Assembly (NCBI RefSeq): GCF_002245895.1
Contig: NZ_NPJZ01000001.1
Span: 3,074,501 to 3,138,500, forward strand
Direction: 5' to 3'
Source of the DNA: Rhodococcus sp. OK302
GTDB taxonomy: Bacteria; Actinomycetota; Actinomycetes; Mycobacteriales; Mycobacteriaceae
DNA length: 64,000 bases
Part shown: positions 38,492-50,478 of the stretch, piece by piece
Position numbering within the stretch: position 1 is the first letter of the stretch
Layout: each line of letters begins with the position of its first letter
Notes under the pieces: generated by a model
What the model saw: the letters and a program-made list of their open reading frames with translations, nothing else
The model's database searches: none
What the model was told of the DNA's origin: nothing
Translations under genes and position numbers: made by a program

Positions 38492-39282
38492 TCGTCGGAG
38501 TCCTGGGAAGCAGCGTCCTTCACCGCGATAGCGACGAGGTCGAGGCTCGCGTCGATATCGGGTTCGCTGATGCTGAAGTCGTCGACGGTGATGCCTTCGA
38601 CGTCGCGGGTCAGATCCTCGGGCCACGGCTCGCCGGCGAGCGCACGGTCGATTTGTGCGTTGATGAACGAGCCGCCGTGCTTGGCGTCGAGGTCTTTGAG
38701 CTGCGGTCCGTGGTGGACACCGGTCATGAGCTCGACGCGGAATCCGGCGCCCTCGAGAAGTTCGGTCATCTCGTCGGCATTGAGTTCACGGGTGTGGAAC
38801 GGGTTGAGCGGCGTGTCGCGGCCGGGGGAGAAAGTAATCCGGTTGGGGGTGCTGATCAGAAGTTCACCGCCCGGAGTGAGAACACGGAAGCACTCGCGCA
38901 GGAACTGTCCCTGGTCCCACAGGTGCTCGATAACCTGGAAATTGACGACGACGTCGACGGAGTTGTCTTCGAGGGGCAACGCGGCGAGGTTGCCGTGAAT
39001 CATCTCGACGCGGGGGTAGCGGGCACGGACGTGTTCGACGGCCGAGACGTCGTAGTCGAGTCCCGTCACGGATGTCGCGACGTCGGCAATCATGTTGGCG
39101 CCGTAGCCTTCTCCGGAGCCGGCTTCGAGTACGCGACGGTCGGTGCAACGCTCGAGTAGCGCGCGGTAGACCACTTCGTGGCGTCGGAACCAGTAGTTCT
39201 CCTCGGGGATTCCGGGCACTGTCCGTTCGCCCGTCAAGGGCAGGGGTGCGTCCTCGTGGTTGCTGACACTTGTTTCACTCAC
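38488..39282 (-). CDS. SAM-dependent methyltransferase (Rv3030-like)
   Basis: A 264-residue class I methyltransferase with SAM motif VLEAGSGEGYGANM, and NFQVIEHLWDQGQFL as motif IV. Rv3030 has the same place in the M. tuberculosis MGLP cluster and has been proposed to methylate the glucose units. The GTG at 39282 is chosen, though no clear ribosome-binding site is seen; the open frame could begin at 39336. It is the first gene of the three-gene operon and is divergent from etfB across about 250 bases. Confidence 0.87.
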   Translation of the reverse strand: MSETSVSNHEDAPLPLTGERTVPGIPEENYWFRRHEVVYRALLERCTDRRVLEAGSGEGYGANMIADVATSVTGLDYDVSAVEHVRARYPRVEMIHGNLAALPLEDNSVDVVVNFQVIEHLWDQGQFLRECFRVLTPGGELLISTPNRITFSPGRDTPLNPFHTRELNADEMTELLEGAGFRVELMTGVHHGPQLKDLDAKHGGSFINAQIDRALAGEPWPEDLTRDVEGITVDDFSISEPDIDASLDLVAIAVKDAASQDSDE

Positions 39283-39378
39283 CCGTGCGAGATTAGTGCC
39301 ATCGGGGTAGAACGTGTTCACCGTGGTCCAGATCACAGCAATGAATCACTGTTCGTGAGGTTATGGTGGACGTGGTTC

Positions 39379-39410
39379 CACGCTAAGTTACCGGCGGGTA
39401 ACTTAGCGTG
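39379..39410. promoter_or_regulatory. Perfect 14-bp inverted repeat before etfBA
   Basis: CACGCTAAGTTACC (39379-39392) and GGTAACTTAGCGTG (39397-39410) are exact complements around GGCG. It lies in the divergent gap, about 125 bases before etfB and 100 before the methyltransferase gene. The form fits a TetR-type operator; a terminator is unlikely because both flanking genes start from here. Confidence 0.6.
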
Positions 39411-39532
39411 AGGTAATCTAACGCACAGCCGACGTGAGGCGAGAAATCCGTAAGGGATGCCACTCGTATCTGCGTGCAGCAGCTCAGACGATTTATCAGG
39501 TGAAGTACACACAGGAGGTCGAGAAAAGACCC

Positions 39533-40333
39533 ATGACGAATATCGTTGTTTTGATCAAGCAGGTCCCCGACACATGGTCCGAGCGCAAGCTGACCGACGG
39601 CGACTACACCCTTGACCGTGAAGCCGCAGACGCAGTGCTCGACGAGATCAACGAGCGCTCCGTCGAAGAAGCCCTCCTCATCAAGGAAGCTCAGGGCGGT
39701 GAGGTGACGGTGCTGTCCGCAGGCCCCGACCGCGCCACCGACGCTATCCGCAAGGCACTGTCGATGGGCGCCGACAAGGCTGTCCACATCAACGACCCCG
39801 CACTGCACGGCTCCGACGCCATCCAGACCGCGTGGACCCTCGCTGCTGCACTCGGACAGATCACGTTCGATAACGAAGAGCCTGCAGACCTGATCATCGC
39901 CGGAAACGAGGCCACTGACGGCCGCGTCGGTGCTGTTCCGGCCATCATCGCCGAGTACCTGGGCATCCCGCAGCTCACGCAGCTGCGCAAGCTCGTCGTC
40001 GCAGACGGCAAGGTCACCGGCGAGCGCGAGACCGACGAGGGCGTTTTCGGCCTCGAGGCTTCGCTGCCCGCAATCGTCTCGGTCACCGAGAAGATCAACG
40101 AGCCGCGCTTCCCCTCCTTCAAGGGCATCATGGCCGCGAAGAAGAAGCAGGTTCTCGTCTACACGCTGGCCGACCTCGGCGTCGACCCGGAGACCGTGGG
40201 TGTTGCCAACGCCGGCACCACCGTGACGGCCTCCACCCCGAAGCCCCCCCGTACCGCTGGTGAGCGCATCGCCGACGAGGGAGACGGTGGCACCAAGATC
40301 GCCGCTTACCTCGTCAGCAACAAGATCATCTGA
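39533..40333 (+). CDS. etfB: Electron transfer flavoprotein beta subunit
   Basis: A 266-residue protein with the ETF-beta start MTNIVVLIKQVPDTW and the late signature VTEKINEPRFPSFKGIMAAKKK. Together with EtfA it carries electrons from acyl-CoA dehydrogenases to the membrane quinone pool during fatty acid oxidation. It corresponds to fixA (Rv3029c). ATG 39533 is used; AGGAGG lies 14 bases ahead, with GAGAAAAG closer. EtfA follows 48 bases later. Confidence 0.95.
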   Translation: MTNIVVLIKQVPDTWSERKLTDGDYTLDREAADAVLDEINERSVEEALLIKEAQGGEVTVLSAGPDRATDAIRKALSMGADKAVHINDPALHGSDAIQTAWTLAAALGQITFDNEEPADLIIAGNEATDGRVGAVPAIIAEYLGIPQLTQLRKLVVADGKVTGERETDEGVFGLEASLPAIVSVTEKINEPRFPSFKGIMAAKKKQVLVYTLADLGVDPETVGVANAGTTVTASTPKPPRTAGERIADEGDGGTKIAAYLVSNKII

Positions 40334-40381
40334 TCGCGCCCTTCTAGACAACCAGCAGAAAAACTCAGGGAGAGTTAAGTC

Positions 40382-41338
40382 ATGGCAGAAGTACTTGTGC
40401 TCGTAGAGCACGCAGAGGGTGCGCTCAAGAAGGTCAGCCTCGAACTCATCACCGCTGCACGCGCATTGGGTGAGCCGTCGGCAGTTGTCGCCGGTCCCGC
40501 GGGCACCACGGCCAAGCTGGCCGACGCACTGGCAGCAGCCGGCGCGGCAAAGATCTACGTCGCCGAGTCCGGCGACATCGACGGCTACCTCGTCACCCCC
40601 AAGGTTGACGTTCTCGCCGCACTCGTCGAGTCCACCAGCCCCGCAGCAGTCATCACCGCTGCCGGCACCGAGGGCAAAGAGGTTGCCGGTCGTCTGGCCG
40701 CACGTCTGGGCTCCGGACTGCTGACCGACGTCATCGAGATCAAGGCTGACGGCACCGGCGTCCACTCCATCTTCGGTGGCGCGTTCACCGTCGAGGCCAA
40801 GGCCAACGGCGAGGTCCCCGTCTACTCGGTTCGCCCGGGTGCAGTCGAGGCAGCTCCGCAGGCCGCAGCCGGCGAGCAGATCGTCGTCGAGGTTCCGGCT
40901 CAGGACGAGAGCGCCGTCAAGATCACCTCGCGTGATCCCATCGTCGGTGGCGACCGCCCCGAGCTCACCGAAGCCACCGTCGTGGTTTCCGGTGGACGCG
41001 GCGTCGGCAGTGCCGACAAGTTCTCCGTCGTCGAAGAGCTGGCCGATTCCCTCGGTGCTGCAGTCGGTGCTTCGCGCGCTGCTGTGGACTCGGGTTACTA
41101 CCCCGGACAGTTCCAGGTCGGTCAGACCGGTAAGACGGTCTCCCCGCAGCTGTACATCGCGCTCGGCATTTCCGGTGCTATCCAGCACCGTGCCGGCATG
41201 CAGACGTCTAAGACCATCGTCGCGGTCAACAAGGACGAAGAGGCACCCATCTTCGAGATCGCCGATTACGGCATCGTGGGCGACCTGTTCAACGTCGCAC
41301 CGCAGCTCACCGAAGCTGTGAAGGTCCACAAGGGCTAA
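40382..41338 (+). CDS. etfA: Electron transfer flavoprotein alpha subunit
   Basis: A 318-residue protein. The FAD-binding C-terminal domain shows [11 protein letters not shown] and the signature [20 protein letters not shown]. It binds the FAD that accepts electrons from acyl-CoA dehydrogenases. It corresponds to fixB (Rv3028c). The ATG at 40382 follows GGGAGAG. A hairpin element lies 14 bases behind the stop. Confidence 0.96.
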   Translation: MAEVLVLVEHAEGALKKVSLELITAARALGEPSAVVAGPAGTTAKLADALAAAGAAKIYVAESGDIDGYLVTPKVDVLAALVESTSPAAVITAAGTEGKEVAGRLAARLGSGLLTDVIEIKADGTGVHSIFGGAFTVEAKANGEVPVYSVRPGAVEAAPQAAAGEQIVVEVPAQDESAVKITSRDPIVGGDRPELTEATVVVSGGRGVGSADKFSVVEELADSLGAAVGASRAAVDSGYYPGQFQVGQTGKTVSPQLYIALGISGAIQHRAGMQTSKTIVAVNKDEEAPIFEIADYGIVGDLFNVAPQLTEAVKVHKG

Positions 41339-41351
41339 AAAGCACAACCTG

Positions 41352-41396
41352 CTGTGCGCCTTTATTAGCCCCCCCGCGGTTAATAAGGGCGCACAG
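41352..41396. repeat. Dispersed hairpin element, copy 1 (terminator-like)
   Basis: CTGTGCGCCTTTATTA (41352-41367) pairs with TAATAAGGGCGCACAG (41381-41396), with one G-T pair, around a C-rich loop. It is nearly identical to the element at 51961-52002, with the same arms and the same C-run/GCGG centre. It follows etfA and may end its transcript. Confidence 0.85.
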
Positions 41397-41474
41397 TGCT
41401 TTATTTACCCGACCTGCATCGCTACGTCACTTCGCCGCTACCGCACGGACTTTCGCGCTCGATATACCTGGCGC

Positions 41475-42305
41475 ATGACAATTACGTCAGTCCTTCGCCC
41501 CGCGAGTGACAATCTCGGCCGTGAGGTCGCCGCGCCGAGATATTCCCTGATCGTCTCCTCCGACCGCGAGCATCGAGTGGCCGCGCAGCGCCTTCGGTAC
41601 CGAGTGTTTGCCGCCGAGCCCGGATTCTCGATTCCCGTGTCACCTTTCGAACTGGACGTCGATGAGTTCGACGAGTTCTGTGATCACCTTCTGGTCCGAG
41701 ACAACATCACCGGTGCCTACGTCGGTTGCTACCGGATGCTCACGCCCGACGCCGCAATCAAAGCGGGTGGGTATTACACCGCAACGGAATTCGACATTTC
41801 AGCTCTGGATCCGGTGGGCAATCGAGTAGTCGAGATGGGCCGCGCGTGTGTTGATCCGGCGCATCGCAACGGATCGGTTCTCGGGATCATGTGGTCCGGA
41901 ATCTTGCAGTACCTCGAACTGACCGGCCACGACTGGGTGATGGGATGCGTCTCCGTCCCGATCACGCCGCATCCCGGTGCCGTGCCGGGTGCCGACGTTC
42001 GGGCTGTCCGCGACTTCGTGATGAGCAAGCACCCCGGCCCGCTGGATCAGCGGGCAGTTCCTCGCAATCCCGTGGTGCTCGGTGGACGTACTCTCGACGA
42101 GATTGCCGCACCGGAGCGCCTGACCATGCCGCCTCTGCTTCGCGGATACCTACGGATGGGCGCCGTGATCTGCGGTGAACCGGCCTACGATCCCGCATTC
42201 GGGGTAGCGGATTTTGTTGCCCTGCAGGGATTGAAATCAGCGAACACGCGGTACCTCGAACGTCTTCGATCCGCCGCCGTAGTGCAGGAAGGGCGAGCGC
42301 GGTGA
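41475..42305 (+). CDS. GNAT-type acyltransferase, OlsB-like (Rv3027c-like)
   Basis: A 276-residue protein of the Acetyltransf_5 group. Strands around YRVFAAEPGF and VVEMGRACVDPAHRNGSVLGIMW form the acyl-donor site. This group includes OlsB, which joins a 3-hydroxy fatty acid from acyl carrier protein to ornithine to make lyso-ornithine lipid. The next gene is an O-acyltransferase with overlapping start, just as in olsBA. Ornithine lipids are reported in some actinobacteria. The function is inferred; other N-acylations are possible. ATG start at 41475. Confidence 0.75.
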   Translation: MTITSVLRPASDNLGREVAAPRYSLIVSSDREHRVAAQRLRYRVFAAEPGFSIPVSPFELDVDEFDEFCDHLLVRDNITGAYVGCYRMLTPDAAIKAGGYYTATEFDISALDPVGNRVVEMGRACVDPAHRNGSVLGIMWSGILQYLELTGHDWVMGCVSVPITPHPGAVPGADVRAVRDFVMSKHPGPLDQRAVPRNPVVLGGRTLDEIAAPERLTMPPLLRGYLRMGAVICGEPAYDPAFGVADFVALQGLKSANTRYLERLRSAAVVQEGRAR

Positions 42306-43171
42306 GCCCGCACTGGGTTCCGTCGAGCCCGTGCGGCGACGGGTGTTTACCGGCAAATCCTGACCATGTGTCGAGTATCACGGTGATAGGTCGTGCGATG
42401 TTGGTCGCTGCCGCATTGTTCACGGCGCCGGTGCTCTCGGCAGGCTGGTTGCTACCCAGACACTGGCGAACTCGGATGCAGCGCGCGTACTCGCGAATGC
42501 TGCTTCGGTGCCTCGGAATGAAACTGAGCGTCGACGACCAGCGATTGGGCCGGCCCGAGCCGGCGGGGGTGATGGTTGTTGCCGGCCACGTGTCCTGGAC
42601 GGATGTTCTGGTGGCGAGCGCCGTGGCACCCGCGAATTTTGTGGCCCGGGCGGATCTGCTGGATTGGGCGGTCCTGGGATCGTTGGCGAGGCGGATGCGC
42701 GTCGTACCGATCGATCGCGCTCGCCTGCGTGAGCTGCCCACGGTGGTGAACACCGTCCGTGAGCGTTTGGACCGTGGCGTGCGTGTCATGGTGTTTCCGG
42801 AAGGAACCACGTGGTGCGGGCTTGCATACGGGGGCTTTCGTCCGGCGATGTTCCAGGCGGCCGTCGACTCGCAGTGTCCGGTGCAGCCCATGGCGATCCG
42901 TTACGCGAACGCCGACGGCACGCTGTGTACCGGACCGTCGTTTGTCGGAGAGGAGACGATCGGTCAGTCCATCGGTCGAATTCTGCGACAGAAGGGCGTC
43001 GAGGTGACGGTCCGATTGGCGCCGCTGGAAGAGGCCGGCGAGTGCCGACGGGACCTCGCGCAGCGGTGTGAGCGGGCGGTACGCGGCAATCAGGTCATCG
43101 ACCTGGCCGCTCATGACATTTTTGATCCGGCAGAGACGCAGATCACGCCGGCATCGGCGATGACGGCTTAG
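42302..43171 (+). CDS. 1-acyl-glycerol-3-phosphate-type acyltransferase, OlsA-like (Rv3026c-like)
   Basis: A 289-residue PlsC-family protein. The HX4D motif is His 96 to Asp 101 (HVSWTD), and FPEGTT is at 165-170; a hydrophobic helix near 30-50 anchors it in the membrane. It could acylate lysophosphatidate or, given its OlsB-like neighbour, lyso-ornithine lipid. GTG 42302 overlaps the previous stop by four bases, so the pair is translationally coupled. Confidence 0.83.
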   Translation: MSPHWVPSSPCGDGCLPANPDHVSSITVIGRAMLVAAALFTAPVLSAGWLLPRHWRTRMQRAYSRMLLRCLGMKLSVDDQRLGRPEPAGVMVVAGHVSWTDVLVASAVAPANFVARADLLDWAVLGSLARRMRVVPIDRARLRELPTVVNTVRERLDRGVRVMVFPEGTTWCGLAYGGFRPAMFQAAVDSQCPVQPMAIRYANADGTLCTGPSFVGEETIGQSIGRILRQKGVEVTVRLAPLEEAGECRRDLAQRCERAVRGNQVIDLAAHDIFDPAETQITPASAMTA

Positions 43172-43223
43172 TGAGGTAAGCGAGGCTGGGTGAGGCGCGG
43201 TGCTGGGCTATCCTGGTCAGGCC

Positions 43224-44453
43224 ATGACTCTGCCGCCTCACAGTGCCCACACCGGATTCCCGGTGTACCTCGATCATGCCGCCACCACACCGATGACGGC
43301 AGCTGCTATCGAGGCGATGACCGATACCTTCAAAACCGTAGGCAATGCGTCCTCGCTGCACGGCTCGGGCCGCGCAGCCCGGCGACGCGTCGAGGAATCA
43401 CGCGAGTCCATCGCGGCCTGCCTGGGCGCTCGTCCGTCGGAGGTCATTTTCACCTCCGGTGGTACCGAGAGTGACAACCTCGCAGTCAAGGGCATCTTCT
43501 GGGCCCGACGCGACGCAGATCCCAAGCGAAATCGAATCCTCGCAAGCTCGGTGGAACATCATGCGGTTCTCGACGCTGTTGAATGGCTCGAGCAGCACGA
43601 GGGCGCCCGTGTCACGTGGCTGCCTGTCGACGCGAACGGTGTTGTAGACCCGCAAACTTTGCGTGACGAGCTGTCGGTGCACGCCGACGAGGTTGCGCTG
43701 GTGACAATCATGTGGGCCAACAACGAGGTCGGTTCCATCATGCCGATCCTCGAATTGGCCGAGGTGTCAGCAGAATTCGAGATCCCGATGCACAGTGACG
43801 CGGTTCAGGCCGTTGCGCAGCTGCCGGTAGATTTTGCGGCGAGCAAGCTCGCGGCGCTGAGCATTGCCGCGCACAAGTTCGGTGGCCCGCACGGTGTGGG
43901 TGCACTCTTGCTGGGGCGTCAGGTTCCGTGCGTGCCGCTCTTGCACGGCGGTGGGCATGAACGCGATATCCGTTCGGGAACCCCCGATACTGCCGGCGTC
44001 GTCGGTATGGCGGCGGCGCTCCGCGAGAACACTGCGCACTTCGATTCCAGTGCAAGGGAACTGACTGAACTGCGTGATCGCTTGATCGACGGCGTTTTCA
44101 GAATTCTGCCCGGTTCGATACTGAACGGCCCGAGCGGTGAGGATCGCCTGCCCGGCAACGCACACTTCACTTTCCCCGGCTGTGAAGGAGACTCGCTCCT
44201 GATGCTCCTCGACGCCGCGGGTATTGAATGTTCCACCGGTTCGGCCTGCACCGCAGGTGTAGCCCGAGCCAGCCACGTCCTGATCGCCATGGGCGTCGAG
44301 TCCGCGACCGCGCGAGGCTCACTGAGATTTTCACTCGGACATACGTCGAGTGTCACCGATGTGGATGCGCTCCTCGCAGCGCTGCCACAAGTAGTAGAGC
44401 GCGCCCGTGCCGCCGGTCTTGCCGGCGCCGTGTCGCGTGGAGGGGATCGCTGA
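43224..44453 (+). CDS. Cysteine desulfurase (IscS-like, Rv3025c-like)
   Basis: A 409-residue PLP enzyme. The PLP-lysine is Lys 218 in [10 protein letters not shown], and the active cysteine is Cys 342 in [20 protein letters not shown] is the start typical of the group. It removes sulfur from cysteine to a persulfide. It sits one base from mnmA, so its main job is probably to supply sulfur for tRNA thiolation, with iron-sulfur clusters as another use. ATG 43224 is chosen over GTG 43200. Confidence 0.92.
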   Translation: MTLPPHSAHTGFPVYLDHAATTPMTAAAIEAMTDTFKTVGNASSLHGSGRAARRRVEESRESIAACLGARPSEVIFTSGGTESDNLAVKGIFWARRDADPKRNRILASSVEHHAVLDAVEWLEQHEGARVTWLPVDANGVVDPQTLRDELSVHADEVALVTIMWANNEVGSIMPILELAEVSAEFEIPMHSDAVQAVAQLPVDFAASKLAALSIAAHKFGGPHGVGALLLGRQVPCVPLLHGGGHERDIRSGTPDTAGVVGMAAALRENTAHFDSSARELTELRDRLIDGVFRILPGSILNGPSGEDRLPGNAHFTFPGCEGDSLLMLLDAAGIECSTGSACTAGVARASHVLIAMGVESATARGSLRFSLGHTSSVTDVDALLAALPQVVERARAAGLAGAVSRGGDR

Positions 44454-45546
44454 TGCGAGTACTCGCAGCCATGAGCGGAGGCGTCGACTCCGCAGTTGCC
44501 GCCGCCCGCGCAGTTGCCGCAGGCCATGACGTCGTGGGAGTGCATTTGGCATTGTCCACTGCGCCCGGAGCATTGCGTACGGGTTCGCGCGGATGCTGTT
44601 CCAAGGAAGACGCCGGAGACGCACGACGCTCTGCCGACGTCCTCGGAATACCGTTCTACGTCTGGGATTTCGCAGATCGCTTCAAAGAAGACGTGATCGA
44701 CGATTTTGTGGCGTCGTACGCTGCCGGTGAGACACCCAACCCGTGCCTGCGATGCAACGAGAAGATCAAGTTCACCGCTCTCGCGGATCGTGCGATCGCA
44801 CTCGGATTCGACGCCGTTGCCACCGGCCACTACGCCCGTCTCGAAGACGGCGTCCTGCGCCGCGCGGTCGATCCCGACAAGGATCAGTCGTACGTTCTGG
44901 GAGTACTGACGGCCGAGCAGCTTTCACGCGCGATGTTCCCCATCGGTGACACACCGAAGGAGCAGATCCGCGAAGAGGCTGCCGAGCGCGGACTCGCCGT
45001 TGCGAACAAGCCGGACAGCCACGACATCTGCTTCATCCCGACCGGTGACACACGAGCATTCCTCGGTGCCCGGATCGGTGTTCGTCCGGGAAGCGTTGTC
45101 GACGCAGACTCCGGCGAGGTTCTCGCCGCGCATGACGGCGTGCACGGATTCACCATCGGTCAGCGCAAGGGGTTGGGCGTCGAAGGTCCGGCAGTGGACG
45201 GACGTCCTCGGTACGTGACGTCGATCGAACCCGAAACCGGAACTGTCCGAGTCGGTTCGGCCAAGAACCTGGACGTGTGGGGAATTACCGCCCAGCGTGC
45301 GATCTGGACGTCGGGTCAGACGCCCGTCGGGCCGATCGAGTGCACGGTGCAGGTTCGTGCGCACGGCGGATTGGCGAAGGCTGTTGCCGAGGCCGTCGAC
45401 GGTGGCATCACTATCTCCCTGCGTGAGCCGTTGACCGGAGTTGCCAAGGGTCAGGCCGTGGTTCTCTACCGCCCCGACAGTGAACTGGGCGATGAGGTTC
45501 TCGGCAGCGGCACCATCGCCGGAACCGAATCGGAACCGAACACACT

Positions 45547-45550
<4 letters not shown>
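44453..45550 (+). CDS. mnmA: tRNA 2-thiouridylase
   Basis: A 365-residue protein with PP-loop SGGVDS at 8-13, CNEKIKF with the catalytic Cys 101, and the second Cys 193 in SHDICFIP. It makes 2-thiouridine at the wobble position of tRNA for Lys, Glu and Gln, with ATP and persulfide sulfur. The ATG at 44453 overlaps the iscS-like stop by one base, and the next gene overlaps its own stop by four. Confidence 0.95.
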
Positions 45551-48715
<3,165 letters not shown>

Positions 48716-48768
48716 GACAGGCGTCCTGCGATTTCCGAGTTCGGCACGATGGGTGCGATAGTGACGCC

Positions 48769-49257
48769 ATGATCGAGATTCGTGAAGTTCTCCCCAATGA
48801 GTTCGAGACCGTCGGGGAACTGACTGTGCAGGCGTACGTCGGTGGCGGATTTGTCGACGACGGATCACCGTACGTAGAGAGTCTGCGCGACACGGCAACT
48901 CGGGCCGAGCAAGGCCGGGTCTTGGTTGCGCTTCTCGGAGATCGTGTTGTCGGATCGCTCACACTGGCCGAACCCGGAACGCCGTTTGCGGACGTCGCGC
49001 AATCCGGCGAACTCGAATTCCGCATGCTGGCAGTCTCACCGGACGCCCGCGGCACGGGCGCCGGAACAGCGTTGGTGCGTGCCGTGATCGCCGAGGCCTA
49101 CGACCGCGGAGATCAATCGGTAGTCATGTCGACCCAACCCGAGATGGTCGATGCGCGTCGTATCTACGACCGCAACGGCTTTGTCCACGACCCGGAGCGG
49201 GACTGGGAACCGGTCAAGGGCATGGAACTGACTGTGCTGGTACGCGAACTGGTCTGA
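48769..49257 (+). CDS. GNAT-family N-acetyltransferase
   Basis: A 162-residue protein with a GNAT fold: EFRMLAVSPDARGTGAGTALVRAVI is the acetyl-CoA pyrophosphate loop (R-x-x-G-x-G/A), and FVHDPERDW is near the C-terminus. The substrate is unknown. The ATG at 48769 is used. Its stop lies 15 bases before the stop of the convergent ACT-domain gene. Confidence 0.85.
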   Translation: MIEIREVLPNEFETVGELTVQAYVGGGFVDDGSPYVESLRDTATRAEQGRVLVALLGDRVVGSLTLAEPGTPFADVAQSGELEFRMLAVSPDARGTGAGTALVRAVIAEAYDRGDQSVVMSTQPEMVDARRIYDRNGFVHDPERDWEPVKGMELTVLVRELV

Positions 49258-49272
49258 ACGGGCTGGAACGGT

Positions 49273-49923
49273 TCAGCCCAGGACGGTTGCGATGATCCCG
49301 GCGAGATAGCCCAGTCGCGCAATTTCCGACGGCCGGAATTCCGGCCCGCCCGGGCGTCCGAGCATCAGAACTCGTCCGCCGCTGCCTAAAGGTGCAGCGG
49401 CGAGAGTGGTGTCCATGGTGCGCCAGACCTCGGGTACCCAGTCGGCTTGGCCGTCGAGTGCGGTGGGCTTCTCCAAGGGCATCCACGGGATGTCGGTGGC
49501 ATGAGTTTCCGGTGCACCCGAGCTTCCGACCACACGATAAGCACCTTGCGGACCGAGGTCAGCAACGACGCACCAGCCCACCCGAAGTACGCGCGGGGCG
49601 CCGTCGACCAGAACTTGGAGTCGGTCGTCCTTGGCGGTGGCCACGGAGTCGATCAGTTCGAGTTCGCGGTGTGTGTCGAGAATTCCGGCATACGGACGAA
49701 TCGAATCGACCGTCACATTCGGCAGGTGCTCGGCCGCAGTGATCAGAGTGTCGGGGAGTGCCCCTGGTTCGACGTCGACAACAAGGTCGTCGATCGCGAA
49801 ACCGTCGCCTCGCTCCACGACATCGAGGGAGAGGATGTCGGCTCCGACGGAACCCAGCGCGACGGCGAGTGCGCCGAGGCTACCGGGACGGTCGGGCAGA
49901 CTGACGCGGAGCAGGTACGACAC
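49273..49923 (-). CDS. ACT-domain protein (Rv3013-like)
   Basis: A 216-residue protein. The N-terminal ACT domain (VSYLLRVSLPDRPGSLGALA, about 1-75) is of the amino-acid-sensing type; the C-terminal half resembles a GAF-like fold. It has no catalytic motif, so a regulatory role is likely. GTG start at 49923 with GAAAGGGA ahead. It keeps the place between ligA and gatC on the opposite strand, as Rv3013 does. Confidence 0.83.
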   Translation of the reverse strand: MSYLLRVSLPDRPGSLGALAVALGSVGADILSLDVVERGDGFAIDDLVVDVEPGALPDTLITAAEHLPNVTVDSIRPYAGILDTHRELELIDSVATAKDDRLQVLVDGAPRVLRVGWCVVADLGPQGAYRVVGSSGAPETHATDIPWMPLEKPTALDGQADWVPEVWRTMDTTLAAAPLGSGGRVLMLGRPGGPEFRPSEIARLGYLAGIIATVLG

Positions 49924-50178
49924 GTTCGTCCCTTTCGCTTTCGGTTCACGCCCGAGCCGTGACGGCCCGCGCAATAGTCATCTTTGCACTTGTCACACGC
50001 ACTGTGGTGAGCGCCGTGGCCCTGTCACACCAGCAGTACACGGTTGTGACACGCCCGAAACAATTCGCCTGATTCCTTGCGTGGCGGGGGACACCCTGGG
50101 CGCGACTACAGGTCTGCGGGGCCGAGGAACTAGGCTGGACCGGCAATGTTTACGTCCTCTTCCGAAAGGGGCCCCGCG

Positions 50179-50478
50179 GTGCCTGCCATCTCCCGTGACG
50201 AGGTCGCGCACCTCGCGCGGCTGTCCAGACTCGCCCTGTCCGACGCCGAACTCGATGAGTTCGCCGGCCAGTTGGATTCGATTCTCAACCACGTCAAGGT
50301 GGTCACCGAGGTTGCCGCCGACGATGTTCCGCCCATGGCGAACCCCAACGCCGTCACCAACGTCACCCGTCCGGACGTCATCGTGCCGGGCTTGACCCCC
50401 GAGCAGGCGTTGTCGGGTGCACCCGCAGTCGAACAGGATCGCTTCGCGGTTCCGCAGATCCTTGGAGAAGGCGAATGA
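50179..50478 (+). CDS. gatC: Asp/Glu-tRNA amidotransferase subunit C
   Basis: A 99-residue protein with [17 protein letters not shown] and the [10 protein letters not shown] wrapping segment, and ending in FAVPQILGE, all standard for GatC. It holds GatA and GatB together. GTG 50179 follows GAAAGGGG and matches the length of the mycobacterial protein (99 residues); the ATG at 50146 would add eleven unrelated residues. The stop overlaps the gatA start (ATGA). Confidence 0.95.
   Translation: MPAISRDEVAHLARLSRLALSDAELDEFAGQLDSILNHVKVVTEVAADDVPPMANPNAVTNVTRPDVIVPGLTPEQALSGAPAVEQDRFAVPQILGEGE

Noticed and set aside
39383..41347. Open frame of 654 codons on the minus strand under etfBA
   Set aside because: Same effect: an antisense shadow of genes with strong third-position GC bias. 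It has no domain of its own.
41352..41396. Possible insertion sequence end or attachment site
   Set aside because: No transposase or flanking direct repeats are near either copy; a hairpin repeat explains it better.
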